A stretch of 64,000 nt of DNA from Arenicola marina (taxonomy: Eukaryota; Annelida; Polychaeta; Arenicolidae), in NCBI GenBank assembly GCA_964019135.1, contig OZ025256.1:40334035-40398034 (forward strand), given 5' to 3'. Below, one piece after another: positions 1-15,100 of the stretch (position 1 is the first letter of the stretch; each line of letters begins with the position of its first letter). The notes beneath the pieces were generated by a model, which worked only from the letters and a program-made list of their open reading frames with translations, ran no database searches and was not told the DNA's origin. The translations under genes were made by a program, and so were the position numbers.

Positions 1-3000
1 CTCCCGCCATCAGGTGCTGCCATCAGTGTATCAGACCCGCCGTTCCCCCTCTCCCGCCATCAGGTGCTGCCATCAGTGTATCAGACCCGCCTGTTCCCTC
101 TCTCCCGCCATCAGGTGCTGCCATCAGTGTATCAGACCCGCCGTTCCCTCTCTCCCGCCATCAGGTGCTGCCATCAGTGTATCAGACCCGCCGTTCTCTC
201 TCTCCCGCCATCAGGTGCTGCCATCAGTGTATCAGACCCGCCGTTCTCTCTATCCCGCCATCAGGTGCTGCCATCAGTGTATCAGACCCGCCGTTCCCTC
301 TCTACCGCCATCAGGTGCTGCCATCAGTGTATCAGACCCGCCGTTCCCTCTCTCCCGCCATCAGGTGCTGCCATCAGTGTATCAGACCCGCCGTTCCCTC
401 TCTCCCGCCATCAGGTGCTGCCATCAGTGTATCAGACCCGCCGTTCCCTCTCTCCCGCCATCAGGTGCTGCCATCAGTGTATCAGACCCGCCGTTCCCTC
501 TCTCCCGCCATCAGGTACTGCCATCAGTGTATCAGACCCGCCGTTCCCTCTCTCCCGCCATCAGGTGCTGCCATCAGTGTATCAGACCCGCCGTTCCCTC
601 TCTCCCGCCATCAGGTGCTGCCATCAGTGTATCAGACCCGCCGTTCCCTCTTTCCCGCCACAGGTGCTGCCATCAGTGTATCAGACCCGCCGTTCCCTCT
701 CTCCCGCCATCAGGTACTGCCATCAGTGTATCAGACCCGTCGCTCCCTTTCTCCCGCCATCAGGTGCTGCCATCAGTGTATCAGACCCGCCGTTCTCTCT
801 ATCCCGCCATCAGGTGCTGCCATCAGTGTATCAGACCCGCCGTTCCCTCTCTCCCGCCATCAGGTACTGCCATCAGTGTATCAGACCCGCCGTTCACTCT
901 CTCCCGCCATCAGGTGCTGCCGTCAATGTACAGACCCGCCGTTCTCTCTATCCCGCCATCAGGTGCTGCCATCAGTGTATCAGACCCGCCGTTCCCTCTC
1001 TCCCGCCATCAGGTGCTGCCATCAGTGTATCAGACCCGCCGTTCTCTCTATCCCGCCATCAGGTGCTGCCATCAGTGTATCAGACCCGCCGTTCCCTCTC
1101 TCCCGCCATCAGGTGCTGCCATCAGTGTATCAGACCCGCCGTTCTCTCTCTCCCGCCATCAGGTGCTGCCATCAGTGTATCAGACCCGCCGTTCTCTCTA
1201 TCCCGCCATCAGGTGCTGCCATCAGTGTATCAGACCCGCCGTTCCCTCTCTACCGCCATCAGGTGCTGCCATCAGTGTATCAGACCCGCCGTTCCCTCTC
1301 TCCCGCCATCAGGTGCTGCCATCAGTGTATCAGACCCGCCGTTCCCTCTCTCCCGCCATCAGGTGCTGCCATCAGTGTATCAGACCCGCCGTTCCCTCTC
1401 TCCCGCCATCAGGTGCTGCCATCAGTGTATCAGACCCGCCGTTCCCTCTCTCCCGCCATCAGGTACTGCCATCAGTGTATCAGACCCGCCGTTCCCTCTC
1501 TCCCGCCATCAGGTGCTGCCATCAGTGTATCAGACCCGCCGTTCCCTCTCTCCCGCCATCAGGTGCTGCCATCAGTGTATCAGACCCGCCGTTCCCTCTT
1601 TCCCGCCACAGGTGCTGCCATCAGTGTATCAGACCCGCCGTTCCCTCTCTCCCGCCATCAGGTACTGCCATCAGTGTATCAGACCCGTCGCTCCCTTTCT
1701 CCCGCCATCAGGTGCTGCCATCAGTGTATCAGACCCGCCGTTCTCTCTATCCCGCCATCAGGTGCTGCCATCAGTGTATCAGACCCGCCGTTCCCTCTCT
1801 CCCGCCATCAGGTACTGCCATCAGTGTATCAGACCCGCCGTTCACTCTCTCCCGCCATCAGGTGCTGCCGTCAATGTACAGACCCGCCGTTCTCTCTATC
1901 CCGCCATCAGGTGCTGCCATCAGTGTATCAGACCCGCCGTTCCCTCTCTCCCGCCATCAGGTGCTGCCATCAGTGTATCAGACCCGCCGTTCTCTCTATC
2001 CCGCCATCAGGTGCTGCCATCAGTGTATCAGACCCGCCGTTCCCTCTCTCCCGCCATCAGGTGCTGCCATCAGTGTATCAGACCCGCCGTTCACTCTCTC
2101 CCGCCATCAGGTGCTGCCATCAGTGTATCAGACCCGCCGTTCCCTCTCTCCCGCCATCATGTGCTGCCATCAGTGTATCAGACCCGCCGTTCCCTCTCTC
2201 CCGCCATCAGGTGCTGCCATCAGTGTATCAGACCCGCCGTTCTCTCTCTCCCGCCATCAGGTGCTGCCATCAGTGTATCAGACCCGCCGTTCCCTCTCTT
2301 CCGCCATCAGGTGCTGCCATCAGTGTATCAGACCCGCCGTTCCCTCTCTCCCGCCGTCAGGTGCTGCCATCAGTGTATCAGACCCGCCGTTCCCTCTCTC
2401 CCGCCATCAGGTGCTGCCATCAGTGTATCAGACCCGCCGTTCCCTCTCTACCGCCATCAGGTGCTGCCATCAGTGTATCAGACCCGCCGTTCCCTCTCTC
2501 CCGCCATCAGGTGCTGCCATCAGTGTATCAGACCCGCCGTTCCCTCTCTCCCGCCATCAGGTGCTGCCATCAGTGTATCAGACCCGCCGTTCCCTCTCTC
2601 CCGCCATCAGGTGCTGCCATCAGTGTATCAGACCCGCCGTTCCCTCTCTCCCGCCATCAGGTACTGCCATCAGTGTATCAGACCCGCCGTTCCCTCTCTC
2701 CCGCCATCAGGTGCTGCCATCAGTGTATCAGACCCGCCGTTCCCTCTCTCCCGCCATCAGGTGCTGCCATCAGTGTATCAGACCCGCCGTTCCCTCTTTC
2801 CCGCCACAGGTGCTGCCATCAGTGTATCAGACCCGCCGTTCCCTCTCTCCCGCCATCAGGTACTGCCATCAGTGTATCAGACCCGTCGCTCCCTTTCTCC
2901 CGCCATCAGGTGCTGCCATCAGTGTATCAGACCCGCCGTTCTCTCTATCCCGCCATCAGGTGCTGCCATCAGTGTATCAGACCCGCCGTTCCCTCTCTCC

Positions 3001-3100
3001 CGCCATCAGGTACTGCCATCAGTGTATCAGACCCGCCGTTCACTCTCTCCCGCCATCAGGTGCTGCCGTCAATGTACAGACCCGCCGTTCTCTCTATCCC
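1..3100. repeat. 948-bp and 1,198-bp higher-order units at left of satellite
   Basis: The pair of markers CGCCACAGG (49-bp unit) and GTCAATGTACAG occurs as a block three times, with the second marker at 922, 1870 and 3068. The spacings are 948 and 1,198 bp, differing by exactly five 50-bp units. The first spacing equals 17 units of 50 bp plus two of 49 bp. Confidence 0.8.
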
Positions 3101-6100
3101 GCCATCAGGTGCTGCCATCAGTGTATCAGACCCGCCGTTCCCTCTCTCCCGCCATCAGGTGCTGCCATCAGTGTATCAGACCCGCCGTTCTCTCTATCCC
3201 GCCATCAGGTGCTGCCATCAGTGTATCAGACCCGCCGTTCCCTCTCTCCCGCCATCAGGTGCTGCCATCAGTGTATCAGACCCGCCGTTCACTCTCTCCC
3301 GCCATCAGGTGCTGCCATCAGTGTATCAGACCCGCCGTTCCCTCTCTCCCGCCATCATGTGCTGCCATCAGTGTATCAGACCCGCCGTTCCCTCTCTCCC
3401 GCCATCAGGTGCTGCCATCAGTGTATCAGACCCGCCGTTCCCTCTCTCCCGCCATCAGGTGCTGCCATCAGTGTATCAGACCCGCCGCTCCCTTTCTCCC
3501 GCCATCAGGTGCTGCCATCAGTGTATCAGACCCGCCGTTCCCTCTCTTCCGCCATCAGGTGCTGCCATCAGTGTATCAGACCCGCCGTTCTCTCTATCCC
3601 GCCATCAGGTGCTGCCATCAGTGTATCAGACCCGCCGTTCCCTCTCCCGCCATCAGGTGCTGCCATCAGTGTATCAGACCCGCCGTTCCCTTTCTCCCGC
3701 CATCAGGTGCTGCCATCAGTGTATCAGACCCGCCGTTCCCCCTCTCCCGCCATCAGGTGCTGCCATCAGTGTATCAGACCCGCCGTTCCCTCTCTCCCGC
3801 CATCAGGTGCTGCCATCAGTGTATCAGACCCGCCGTTCCCTCTCTCCCGCCATCAGGTGCTGCCATCAGTGTATCAGACCCGCCGTTCTCTCTATCCCGC
3901 CATCAGGTGCTGCCATCAGTGTATCAGACCCGCCGTTCCCTCTCTCCCGCCATCAGGTGCTGCCATCAATGTATCAGACCCGCCGCTCCCTTTCTCCCGC
4001 CATCAGGTACTGCCATCAGTGTATCAGACCCGCCGTTCCCTCTCTCCCGCCATCAGGTGCTGCCATCAGTGTATCACACCCGCCGTTCCCTCTCTCCCGC
4101 CATCAGGTGCTGCCATCAGTGTATCAGCCCCCGCCGTTCACTCTCTCCCGCCATCAGGTGCTGCCATCAGTGTATCAGACCCGCCGTTCCCTCTCTCCCG
4201 CCATCAGGTGCTGCCATCAGTGTATCAGACCCGCCGTTCCCTCTCTCCCGCCATCAGGTGCTGCCGTCAGTGTATCAGACCCGCCGTTCCCTCTCTCCCG
4301 CCATCAGGTGCTGCCATCAGTGTATCAGACCCGCCGTTCTCTCTCTCCCGCCGTCAGGTACTGCCATCAGTGTATCAGACCCGCCGTTCTCTCTCTCCCG
4401 CCATCAGGTGCTGCCATCAGTGTATCAGACCCGCCGTTCCCTCTATCCCGCCATCAGGTGCTGCCATCAGTGTATCAGACCCGCCGTTCCCTTTCTCCCG
4501 CCATCAGGCGCTGCCATCAGTGCATCAGACCCGCCGTTCTCTCTCTCCCGCCATCAGGTGCTGCCATCAGTGTATCAGACCCGCCGTTCCCTCTCTCCCG
4601 CCATCAGGTGCTGCCATCAGTGTATCAGACCGGCCGTTCCCTTTCTCCCGCCATCAGGTGCTGCCATCAGTGTATCAGACCCGCCGTTCTCTCTATCCCG
4701 CCATCAGGTGCTGCCATCAGTGTATCAGACCCGCCGTTCCCTTTCTCCCGGCATCAGGTGCTGCCATCAGTGTATCAGACCCGCCGTTCTCTCTATCCCG
4801 CCATCAGGTGCTGCCATCAGTGTATCAGACCCGCCGCTCCCTTTCTCCCGCCATCAGGTGCTGCCATCAGTGTATCAGACCCGCCGTTCTCTCTATCCCG
4901 CCATCAGGTGCTGCCATCAGTGTATCAGACCCGCCGTTCCCTTTCTCCCGGCATCAGGTGCTGCCGTCAATGTACAGACCCGCCGTTCTCTCTATCCCGC
5001 CATCAGGTGCTGCCATCAGTGTATCAGACCCGCCGTTCCCTCTCTCCCGCCATCAGGTGCTGCCATCAGTGTATCAGACCCGCCGTTCCCTCTCTCCCGC
5101 CATCATGTGCTGCCATCAGTGTATCAGACCCGCCGTTCCCTTTCTCCCGGCATCAGGTGCTGCCATCAGTGTATCAGACCCGCCGTTCCCTCTCTCCCGC
5201 CATCAGGTGCTGCCATCAGTGTATCAGACCCGCTGTTCCCTCTCTCCCGCCGTCAGGTGCTGCCATCAGTGTATCAGACCCGCCGTTCCCTCTCTCCCGC
5301 CATCAGGTGCTGCCATCAGTGTATCAGACCCGCCGTTCCCTTTCTCCCGCCATCAGGTGCTGCCATCAGTGTATCAGACCCGCCGTTCCCTCTCTCCCGC
5401 CATCAGGTGCTGCCATCAGTGTATCAGACCCGCCGTTCCCTCTCTCCCGGCATCAGGTGCTGCCATCAGTGTATCAGACCCGCCGTTCTCTCTATCCCGC
5501 CATCAGGTGCTGCCATCAGTGTATCAGACCCGCCGTTCCCTCTCTCCCGCCATCAGGTGCTGCCATCAGTGTATCAGACCCGCCGTTCTCTCTATCCCGC
5601 CATCAGGTGCTGCCATCAGTGTATCAGACCCGCCGTTCTCTCTATCCCGCCATCAGGTGCTGCCATCAGTGTATCAGACCCGCCGTTCTCTCTATCCCGC
5701 CATCAGGTGCTGCCATCAGTGTATCAGACCCGCCGTTCTCTCTATCCCGCCATCAGGTGCTGCCATCAGTGTATCAGACCCGCCGTTCCCTTTCTCCCGC
5801 CATCAGGTGCTGCCATCAGTGTATCAGACCCGCCGTTCCCTCTCTCCCGCCATCAGGTGCTGCCATCAGTGTATCAGACCCGCCGTTCTCTCGCTCCCGC
5901 CATCAGGTGCTGCCATCAGTGTATCAGACCCGCCGTTCTCTCTATCCCGCCATCAGGTGCTGCCATCAGTGTATCAGACCCGCCGTTCTCTCTATCCCGC
6001 CATCAGTTGCTGCAATCAGTGTATCAGACCCGCCGGTCCCTCTCTCCCGCTATCAGGTGCTGCCATCAGTGTATCAGACCCGCCGTTCCCTCTCTCCCGC

Positions 6101-9100
6101 CATCATGTGCTGCCATCAGTGTATCAGATCCGCCGTTCCCTCTCTCCCGCCATCAGGTGCTGCCATCAGTGTATCAGACCCGCTGTTCCCTCTCTCCCGC
6201 CATCAGGTGCTGCCATCAGTGTATCAGATCCGCCGTTCCCTCTCTCCCGCCATCAGGTGCTGCCATCAGTGTATCAGACCCGCCGTTCCCTCTCTCCCGC
6301 CATCAGGTGCTGCCATCAGTGTATCAGACCCGCTGTTCCCTCTCTCCCGCCATCAGGTGCTGCCATCAGTGTATCAGACCCGCCGTTCCCTCTCTCCCGC
6401 CATCAGGTGCTGCCATCAGTGTATCAGACCCGCCGTTCCCTCTCTCCCGCCATCATGTGCTGCCATCAGTGTATCAGACCCGCCGTTCCCTTTCTCCCGC
6501 CATCAGGTGCTGCCGTCAATGTACAGACCCGCCGTTCTCTCTATCCCGCCATCAGGTGCTGCCATCAGTGTATCAGACCCGCCGTTCCCTTTCTCCCGCC
6601 ATCAGGTGCTGCCGTCAATGTACAGACCCGCCGTTCCCTTTCTCCCGCCATCAGGTGCTGCCATGAGTGTATCAGACCCGCCGTTCTCTCTCTCCCGCCA
6701 TCAGGTGCTGCCATCAGTGTATCAGACCCGCCGTTCTCTCTCTCCCGCCATCAGGTGCTGCCATCAGTGTATCAGACCCGCCGTTCTCTCTCTCCCGCCA
6801 TCAGGTGCTGCCATCAGTGTATCAGACCCGCCGTTCTCTCTATCCCGCCATCAGGTGCTGCCATCAGTGTATCAGACCCGCCGTTCCCTCTCTCCCGCCA
6901 TCAGGTGCTGCCATCAGTGTATCAGACCCGCCGTTCTCTCTATCCCGCCATCAGGTGCTGCCATCAGTGTATCAGACCCGCCGTTCTCTCTATCCCGCCA
7001 TCAGGTGCTGCCATCAGTGTATCAGACCCGCCGTTCTCTCTATCCCGCCATCAGGTGCTGCCATCAGTGTATCAGACCCGCCGTTCTCTCTATCCCGCCA
7101 TCAGGTGCTGCCATCAGTGTATCAGACCCGCCGTTCCCTTTCTCCCGCCATCAGGTGCTGCCATCAGTGTATCAGACCCGCCGTTCCCTCTCTCCCGCCA
7201 TCAGGTGCTGCCATCAGTGTATCAGACCCGCCGTTCTCTCGCTCCCGCCATCAGGTGCTGCCATCAGTGTATCAGACCCGCCGTTCTCTCTATCCCGCCA
7301 TCAGGTGCTGCCATCAGTGTATCAGACCCGCCGTTCTCTCTATCCCGCCATCAGTTGCTGCAATCAGTGTATCAGACCCGCCGGTCCCTCTCTCCCGCTA
7401 TCAGGTGCTGCCATCAGTGTATCAGACCCGCCGTTCCCTCTCTCCCGCCATCATGTGCTGCCATCAGTGTATCAGATCCGCCGTTCCCTCTCTCCCGCCA
7501 TCAGGTGCTGCCATCAGTGTATCAGACCCGCTGTTCCCTCTCTCCCGCCATCAGGTGCTGCCATCAGTGTATCAGATCCGCCGTTCCCTCTCTCCCGCCA
7601 TCAGGTGCTGCCATCAGTGTATCAGACCCGCCGTTCCCTCTCTCCCGCCATCAGGTGCTGCCATCAGTGTATCAGACCCGCTGTTCCCTCTCTCCCGCCA
7701 TCAGGTGCTGCCATCAGTGTATCAGACCCGCCGTTCCCTCTCTCCCGCCATCAGGTGCTGCCATCAGTGTATCAGACCCGCCGTTCCCTCTCTCCCGCCA
7801 TCATGTGCTGCCATCAGTGTATCAGACCCGCCGTTCCCTTTCTCCCGCCATCAGGTGCTGCCGTCAATGTACAGACCCGCCGTTCTCTCTATCCCGCCAT
7901 CAGGTGCTGCCATCAGTGTATCAGACCCGCCGTTCCCTTTCTCCCGCCATCAGGTGCTGCCGTCAATGTACAGACCCGCCGTTCCCTTTCTCCCGCCATC
8001 AGGTGCTGCCATCAGTGTATCAGACCCGCCGTTCTCTCTCTCCCGCCATCAGGTGCTGCCATCAGTGTATCAGACCCGCCGTTCTCTCTCTCCCGCCATC
8101 AGGTGCTGCCATCAGTGTATCAGACCCGCCGTTCTCTCTCTCCCGCCATCAGGTGCTGCCATCAGTGTATCAGACCCGCCGTTCCCTCTCTCCCGCCATC
8201 AGGTGCTGCCGTCAATGTACAGACCCGCCGTTCCCTCCATCCCGCCATCATGTGCTGCCATCAGTGTATCAGATCCGCCGTTCCCTCTCTCCCGCCATCA
8301 GGTGCTGCCATCAGTGTATCAGACCCGCTGTTCCCTCTCTCCCGCCATCAGGTGCTGCCATCAGTGTATCAGATCCGCCGTTCCCTCTCTCCCGCCATCA
8401 GGTGCTGCCATCAGTGTACCAGACCCGCCGTTCCCTCTCTCCCGCCATCAGGTGCTGCCATCAGTGTATCAGACCCGCCGTTCCCTCTCTCCCGCCATCA
8501 GGTGCTGCCATCAGTGTATCAGACCCGCCGTTCCCTCTCTCCCGCCATCAGGTGCTGCCATCAGTGTATCAGACCCGCCGTTCCTTTTCTCCCGCCATCA
8601 GGTGCTGCCATCAGTGTATCAGACCCGCCGTTCTCTCTATCCCGCCATCAGGTGCTGCCATCAGTGTATCAGACCCGCCGTTCCCTTTCTCCCGGCATCA
8701 GGTGCTGCCATCAGTGTATCAGACCCGCCGTTCTCTCTATCCCGCCATCAGGTGCTGCCATCAGTGTATCAGACCCGCCGTTCCCTCTCTCCCGCCATCA
8801 GGTGCTGCCATCAGTGTATCAGACCCGCCGTTCCCTCTCTCCCGCCATCATGTGCTGCCATCAGTGTATCAGACCCGCCGTTCCCTTTCTCCCGGCATCA
8901 GGTACTGCCATCAGTGTATCAGACCCGCCGTTCCCTCTCTCCCGCCATCAGGTGCTGCCATCAGTGTATCAGACCCGCCGTTCCCTCTCTCCCGGCATCA
9001 GGTGCTGCCATCAGTGTATCAGACCCGCCGTTCTCTCTATCCCGCCATCAGGTGCTGCCATCAGTGTATCAGACCCGCCGTTCCCTCTCTCCCGCCATCA

Positions 9101-12100
9101 GGTGCTGCCATCAGTGTATCAGACCCGCCGTTCTCTCTATCCCGCCATCAGGTGCTGCCATCAGTGTATCAGACCCGCCGTTCTCTCTATCCCGCCATCA
9201 GGTGCTGCCATCAGTGTATCAGACCCGCCGTTCTCTCTATCCCGCCATCAGGTGCTGCCATCAGTGTATCAGACCCGCCGTTCTCTCTATCCCGCCATCA
9301 GGTGCTGCCATCAGTGTATCAGACCCGCCGTTCCTTTTCTCCCGCCATCAGGTGCTGCCATCAGTGTATCAGACCCGCCGTTCTCTCTCTCCCGCCATCA
9401 TGTGCTGCCATCAGTGTATCAGACCCGCCGTTCCCTCTCTCCCGCCATCATGTGCTGCCATCAGTGTATCAGACCCGCCGTTCCCTCTCTCCCGCCATCA
9501 GGTGCTGCCATCAGTGTATCAGACCCGCCGTTCCCTCTCTCCCGCCATCAGGTGCTGCCATCAGTGTATCAGACCCGCCGTTCCCTCTCTCCCGCCATCA
9601 GGTGCTGCCATCAGTGTATCAGACCCGCCGTTCTCTCGCTCCCGCCATCAGGTGCTGCCATCAGTGTATCAGACTCGCCGTTCTCTCTATCCCGCCATCA
9701 GGTGCTGCCATCAGTGTATCAGACCCGCCGTTCTCTCTATCCCGCCATCAGTTGCTGCAATCAGTGTATCAGACCCGCCGTTCCCTCTCTCCCGCTATCA
9801 GGTGCTGCCATCAGTGTATCAGACCCGCCGTTCCCTCTCTCCCGCCATCATGTGCTGCCATCAGTGTATCAGATCCGCCGTTCCCTCTCTCCCGCCATCA
9901 GGTGCTGCCATCAGTGTATCAGACCCGCTGTTCCCTCTCTCCCGCCATCAGGTGCTGCCATCAGTGTATCAGATCCGCCGTTCCCTCTCTCCCGCCATCA
10001 GGTGCTGCCATCAGTGTATCAGACCCGCCGTTCCCTCTCTCCCGCCATCAGGTGCTGCCATCAGTGTATCAGACCCGCCGTTCCCTCTCTCCCGCCATCA
10101 GGTGCTGCCATCAGTGTATCAGACCCGCCGTTCCCTCTCTCCCGCCATCAGGTGCTGCCATCAGTGTATCAGACCCGCCGTTCCCTCTCTCCCGCCATCA
10201 GGTGCTGCCATCAGTGTATCAGACCCGCCGTTCCCTCTCTCCCGCCATCAGGTGCTGCCATCAGTGTATCAGACCCGCCGTTCCCTCTCTCCCGCCATCA
10301 GGTGCTGCCATCAGTGTATCAGACCCGCCGTTCCCTCTCTCCCGCCATCATGTGCTGCCATCAGTGTATCAGACCCGCCGTTCCCTTTCTCCCGCCATCA
10401 GGTGCTGCCGTCAATGTACAGACCCGCCGTTCTCTCTATCCCGCCATCAGGTGCTGCCATCAGTGTATCAGACCCGCCGTTCTCTCTCTCCCGCCATCAG
10501 GTGCTGCCATCAGTGTATCAGACCCGCCGTTCCCTCTCTCCCGCCATCAGGTGCTGCCATCAGTGTATCAGACCCGCCGTTCCCTCTCTCCCGCCATCAG
10601 GTGCTGCCATCAGTGTATCAGACCCGCTGTTCCCTCTCTCCCGCCATCAGGTGCTGCCATCAGTGTATCAGACCCGCCGTTCTCTCTCTCCCGCCATCAG
10701 GTGCTGCCATCAGTGTATCAGACCCGCCGTTCCCTCTCTCCCGCCATCAGGTGCTGCCATCAGTGTATCAGACCCGCCGTTCCCTCTCTCCCGCCATCAG
10801 GTGCTGCCATCAGTGTATCAGACCCGCCGTTCCCTCTCTCCCGCCATCAGGTGCTGCCATCAGTGTATCAGACCCGCCGTTCCCTCTCTCCCGCCATCAG
10901 GTGCTGCCATCAGTGTATCAGACCCGCCGTTCCCTCTCTCCCGCCATCAGGTGCTGCCATCAGTGTATCAGACCCGCCGTTCCCTCTCTCCCGCCATCAG
11001 GTGCTGCCATCAGTGTATCAGACCCGCCGTTCCCTTTCTCCCGCCATCAGGTGCTGCCATCAGTGTATCAGACCCGCCGTTCCCCCTCTCCCGCCATCAG
11101 GTGCTGCCATCAGTGTATCAGACCCGCCGTTCCCTCTCTCCCGCCATCAGGTGCTGCCACCAGTGTATCAGACCCGCCGTTCCCTCTATCCCGCCATCAG
11201 GTGCTGCCATCAGTGTATCAGACCCGCCGTTCCCTCTCTCCCGCCATCAGGTACTGCCATCAGTGTATCAGACCCGCCGTTCACTCTCTCCCGCCATCAG
11301 GTGCTGCCGTCAATGTACAGACCCGCCGTTCTCTCTATCCCGCCATCAGGTGCTGCCATCAGTGTATCAGACCCGCCGTTCCCTCTCTCCCGCCATCAGG
11401 TGCTGCCATCAGTGTATCAGACCCGCCGTTCTCTCTATCCCGCCATCAGGTGCTGCCATCAGTGTATCAGACCCGCCGTTCCCTCTCTCCCGCCATCAGG
11501 TGCTGCCATCAGTGTATCAGACCCGCCGTTCACTCTCTCCCGCCATCAGGTGCTGCCATCAGTGTATCAGACCCGCCGTTCCCTCTCTCCCGCCATCATG
11601 TGCTGCCATCAGTGTATCAGACCCGCCGTTCCCTCTCTCCCGCCATCAGGTGCTGCCATCAGTGTATCAGACCCGCCGTTCCCTCTCTCCCGCCATCAGG
11701 TGCTGCCATCAGTGTATCAGACCCGCCGCTCCCTTTCTCCCGCCATCAGGTGCTGCCATCAGTGTATCAGACCCGCCCTTCCCTCTCTTCCGCCATCAGG
11801 TGCTGCCATCAGTGTATCAGACCCGCCGTTCTCTCTATCCCGCCATCAGGTGCTGCCATCAGTGTATCAGACCCGCCGTTCCCTCTCCCGCCATCAGGTG
11901 CTGCCATCAGTGTATCAGACCCGCCGTTCCCTTTCTCCCGCCATCAGGTGCTGCCATCAGTGTATCAGACCCGCCGTTCCCCCTCTCCCGCCATCAGGTG
12001 CTGCCATCAGTGTATCAGACCCGCCGTTCCCTCTCTCCCGCCATCAGGTGCTGCCATCAGTGTATCAGACCCGCCGTTCCCTCTCTCCCGCCATCAGGTG

Positions 12101-15100
12101 CTGCCATCAGTGTATCAGACCCGCCGTTCTCTCTATCCCGCCATCAGGTGCTGCCATCAGTGTATCAGACCCGCCGTTCCCTCTCTCCCGCCATCAGGTG
12201 CTGCCATCAATGTATCAGACCCGCCGCTCCCTTTCTCCCGCCATCAGGTACTGCCATCAGTGTATCAGACCCGCCGTTCCCTCTCTCCCGCCATCAGGTG
12301 CTGCCATCAGTGTATCACACCCGCCGTTCCCTCTCTCCCGCCATCAGGTGCTGCCATCAGTGTATCAGCCCCCGCCGTTCACTCTCTCCCGCCATCAGGT
12401 GCTGCCATCAGTGTATCAGACCCGCCGTTCCCTCTCTCCCGCCATCAGGTGCTGCCATCAGTGTATCAGACCCGCCGTTCCCTCTCTCCCGCCATCAGGT
12501 GCTGCCGTCAGTGTATCAGACCCGCCGTTCCCTCTCTCCCGCCATCAGGTGCTGCCATCAGTGTATCAGACCCGCCGTTCTCTCTCTCCCGCCGTCAGGT
12601 GCTGCCATCAGTGTATCAGACCCGCCGTTCTCTCTCTCCCGCCATCAGGTGCTGCCATCAGTGTATCAGACCCGCCGTTCCCTCTATCCCGCCATCAGGT
12701 GCTGCCATCAGTGTATCAGACCCGCCGTTCCCTTTCTCCCGCCATCAGGCGCTGCCATCAGTGTATCAGACCCGCCGTTCTCTCTCTCCCGCCATCAGGT
12801 GCTGCCATCAGTGTATCAGACCCGCCGTTCCCTCTCTCCCGCCATCAGGTGCTGCCATCAGTGTATCAGACCGGCCGTTCCCTTTCTCCCGCCATCAGGT
12901 GCTGCCATCAGTGTATCAGACCCGCCGTTCTCTCTATCCCGCCATCAGGTGCTGCCATCAGTGTATCAGACCCGCCGTTCCCTTTCTCCCGGCATCAGGT
13001 GCTGCCATCAGTGTATCAGACCCGCCGTTCTCTCTATCCCGCCATCAGGTGCTGCCATCAGTGTATCAGACCCGCCGCTCCCTTTCTCCCGCCATCAGGT
13101 GCTGCCATCAGTGTATCAGACCCGCCGTTCTCTCTATCCCGCCATCAGGTGCTGCCATCAGTGTATCAGACCCGCCGTTCCCTTTCTCCCGGCATCAGGT
13201 GCTGCCGTCAATGTACAGACCCGCCGTTCTCTCTATCCCGCCATCAGGTGCTGCCATCAGTGTATCAGACCCGCCGTTCCCTCTCTCCCGCCATCAGGTG
13301 CTGCCATCAGTGTATCAGACCCGCCGTTCCCTCTCTCCCGCCATCATGTGCTGCCATCAGTGTATCAGACCCGCCGTTCCCTTTCTCCCGGCATCAGGTG
13401 CTGCCATCAGTGTATCAGACCCGCCGTTCCCTCTCTCCCGCCATCAGGTGCTGCCATCAGTGTATCAGACCCGCTGTTCCCTCTCTCCCGCCGTCAGGTG
13501 CTGCCATCAGTGTATCAGACCCGCCGTTCCCTCTCTCCCGCCATCAGGTGCTGCCATCAGTGTATCAGACCCGCCGTTCCCTTTCTCCCGCCATCAGGTG
13601 CTGCCATCAGTGTATCAGACCCGCCGTTCCCTCTCTCCCGCCATCAGGTGCTGCCATCAGTGTATCAGACCCGCCGTTCCCTCTCTCCCGGCATCAGGTG
13701 CTGCCATCAGTGTATCAGACCCGCCGTTCTCTCTATCCCGCCATCAGGTGCTGCCATCAGTGTATCAGACCCGCCGTTCCCTCTCTCCCGCCATCAGGTG
13801 CTGCCATCAGTGTATCAGACCCGCCGTTCTCTCTATCCCGCCATCAGGTGCTGCCATCAGTGTATCAGACCCGCCGTTCTCCCTATCCCGCCATCAGGTG
13901 CTGCCATCAGTGTATCAGACCCGCCGTTCTCTCTATCCCGCCATCAGGTGCTGCCATCAGTGTATCAGACCCGCCGTTCTCTCTATCCCGCCATCAGGTG
14001 CTGCCATCAGTGTATCAGACCCGCCGTTCCCTTTCTCCCGCCATCAGGTGCTGCCATCAGTGTATCAGACCCGCCGTTCCCTCTCTCCCGCCATCAGGTG
14101 CTGCCATCAGTGTATCAGACCCGCCGTTCTCTCGCTCCCGCCATCAGGTGCTGCCATCAGTGTATCAGACCCGCCGTTCTCTCTATCCCGCCATCAGGTG
14201 CTGCCATCAGTGTATCAGACCCGCCGTTCTCTCTATCCCGCCATCAGTTGCTGCAATCAGTGTATCAGACCCGCCGGTCCCTCTCTCCCGCTATCAGGTG
14301 CTGCCATCAGTGTATCAGACCCGCCGTTCCCTCTCTCCCGCCATCATGTGCTGCCATCAGTGTATCAGATCCGCCGTTCCCTCTCTCCCGCCATCAGGTG
14401 CTGCCATCAGTGTATCAGACCCGCTGTTCCCTCTCTCCCGCCATCAGGTGCTGCCATCAGTGTATCAGATCCGCCGTTCCCTCTCTCCCGCCATCAGGTG
14501 CTGCCATCAGTGTATCAGACCCGCCGTTCCCTCTCTCCCGCCATCAGGTGCTGCCATCAGTGTATCAGACCCGCTGTTCCCTCTCTCCCGCCATCAGGTG
14601 CTGCCATCAGTGTATCAGACCCGCCGTTCCCTCTCTCCCGCCATCAGGTGCTGCCATCAGTGTATCAGACCCGCCGTTCCCTCTCTCCCGCCATCATGTG
14701 CTGCCATCAGTGTATCAGACCCGCCGTTCCCTTTCTCCCGCCATCAGGTGCTGCCGTCAATGTACAGACCCGCCGTTCTCTCTATCCCGCCATCAGGTGC
14801 TGCCATCAGTGTATCAGACCCGCCGTTCCCTTTCTCCCGCCATCAGGTGCTGCCGTCAATGTACAGACCCGCCGTTCCCTTTCTCCCGCCATCAGGTGCT
14901 GCCATCAGTGTATCAGACCCGCCGTTCTCTCTCTCCCGCCATCAGGTGCTGCCATCAGTGTATCAGACCCGCCATTCTCTCTCTCCCGCCATCAGGTGCT
15001 GCCATCAGTGTATCAGACCCGCCGTTCTCTCTCTCCCGCCATCAGGTGCTGCCATCAGTGTATCAGACCCGCCGTTCCCTCTCTCCCGCCATCAGGTGCT

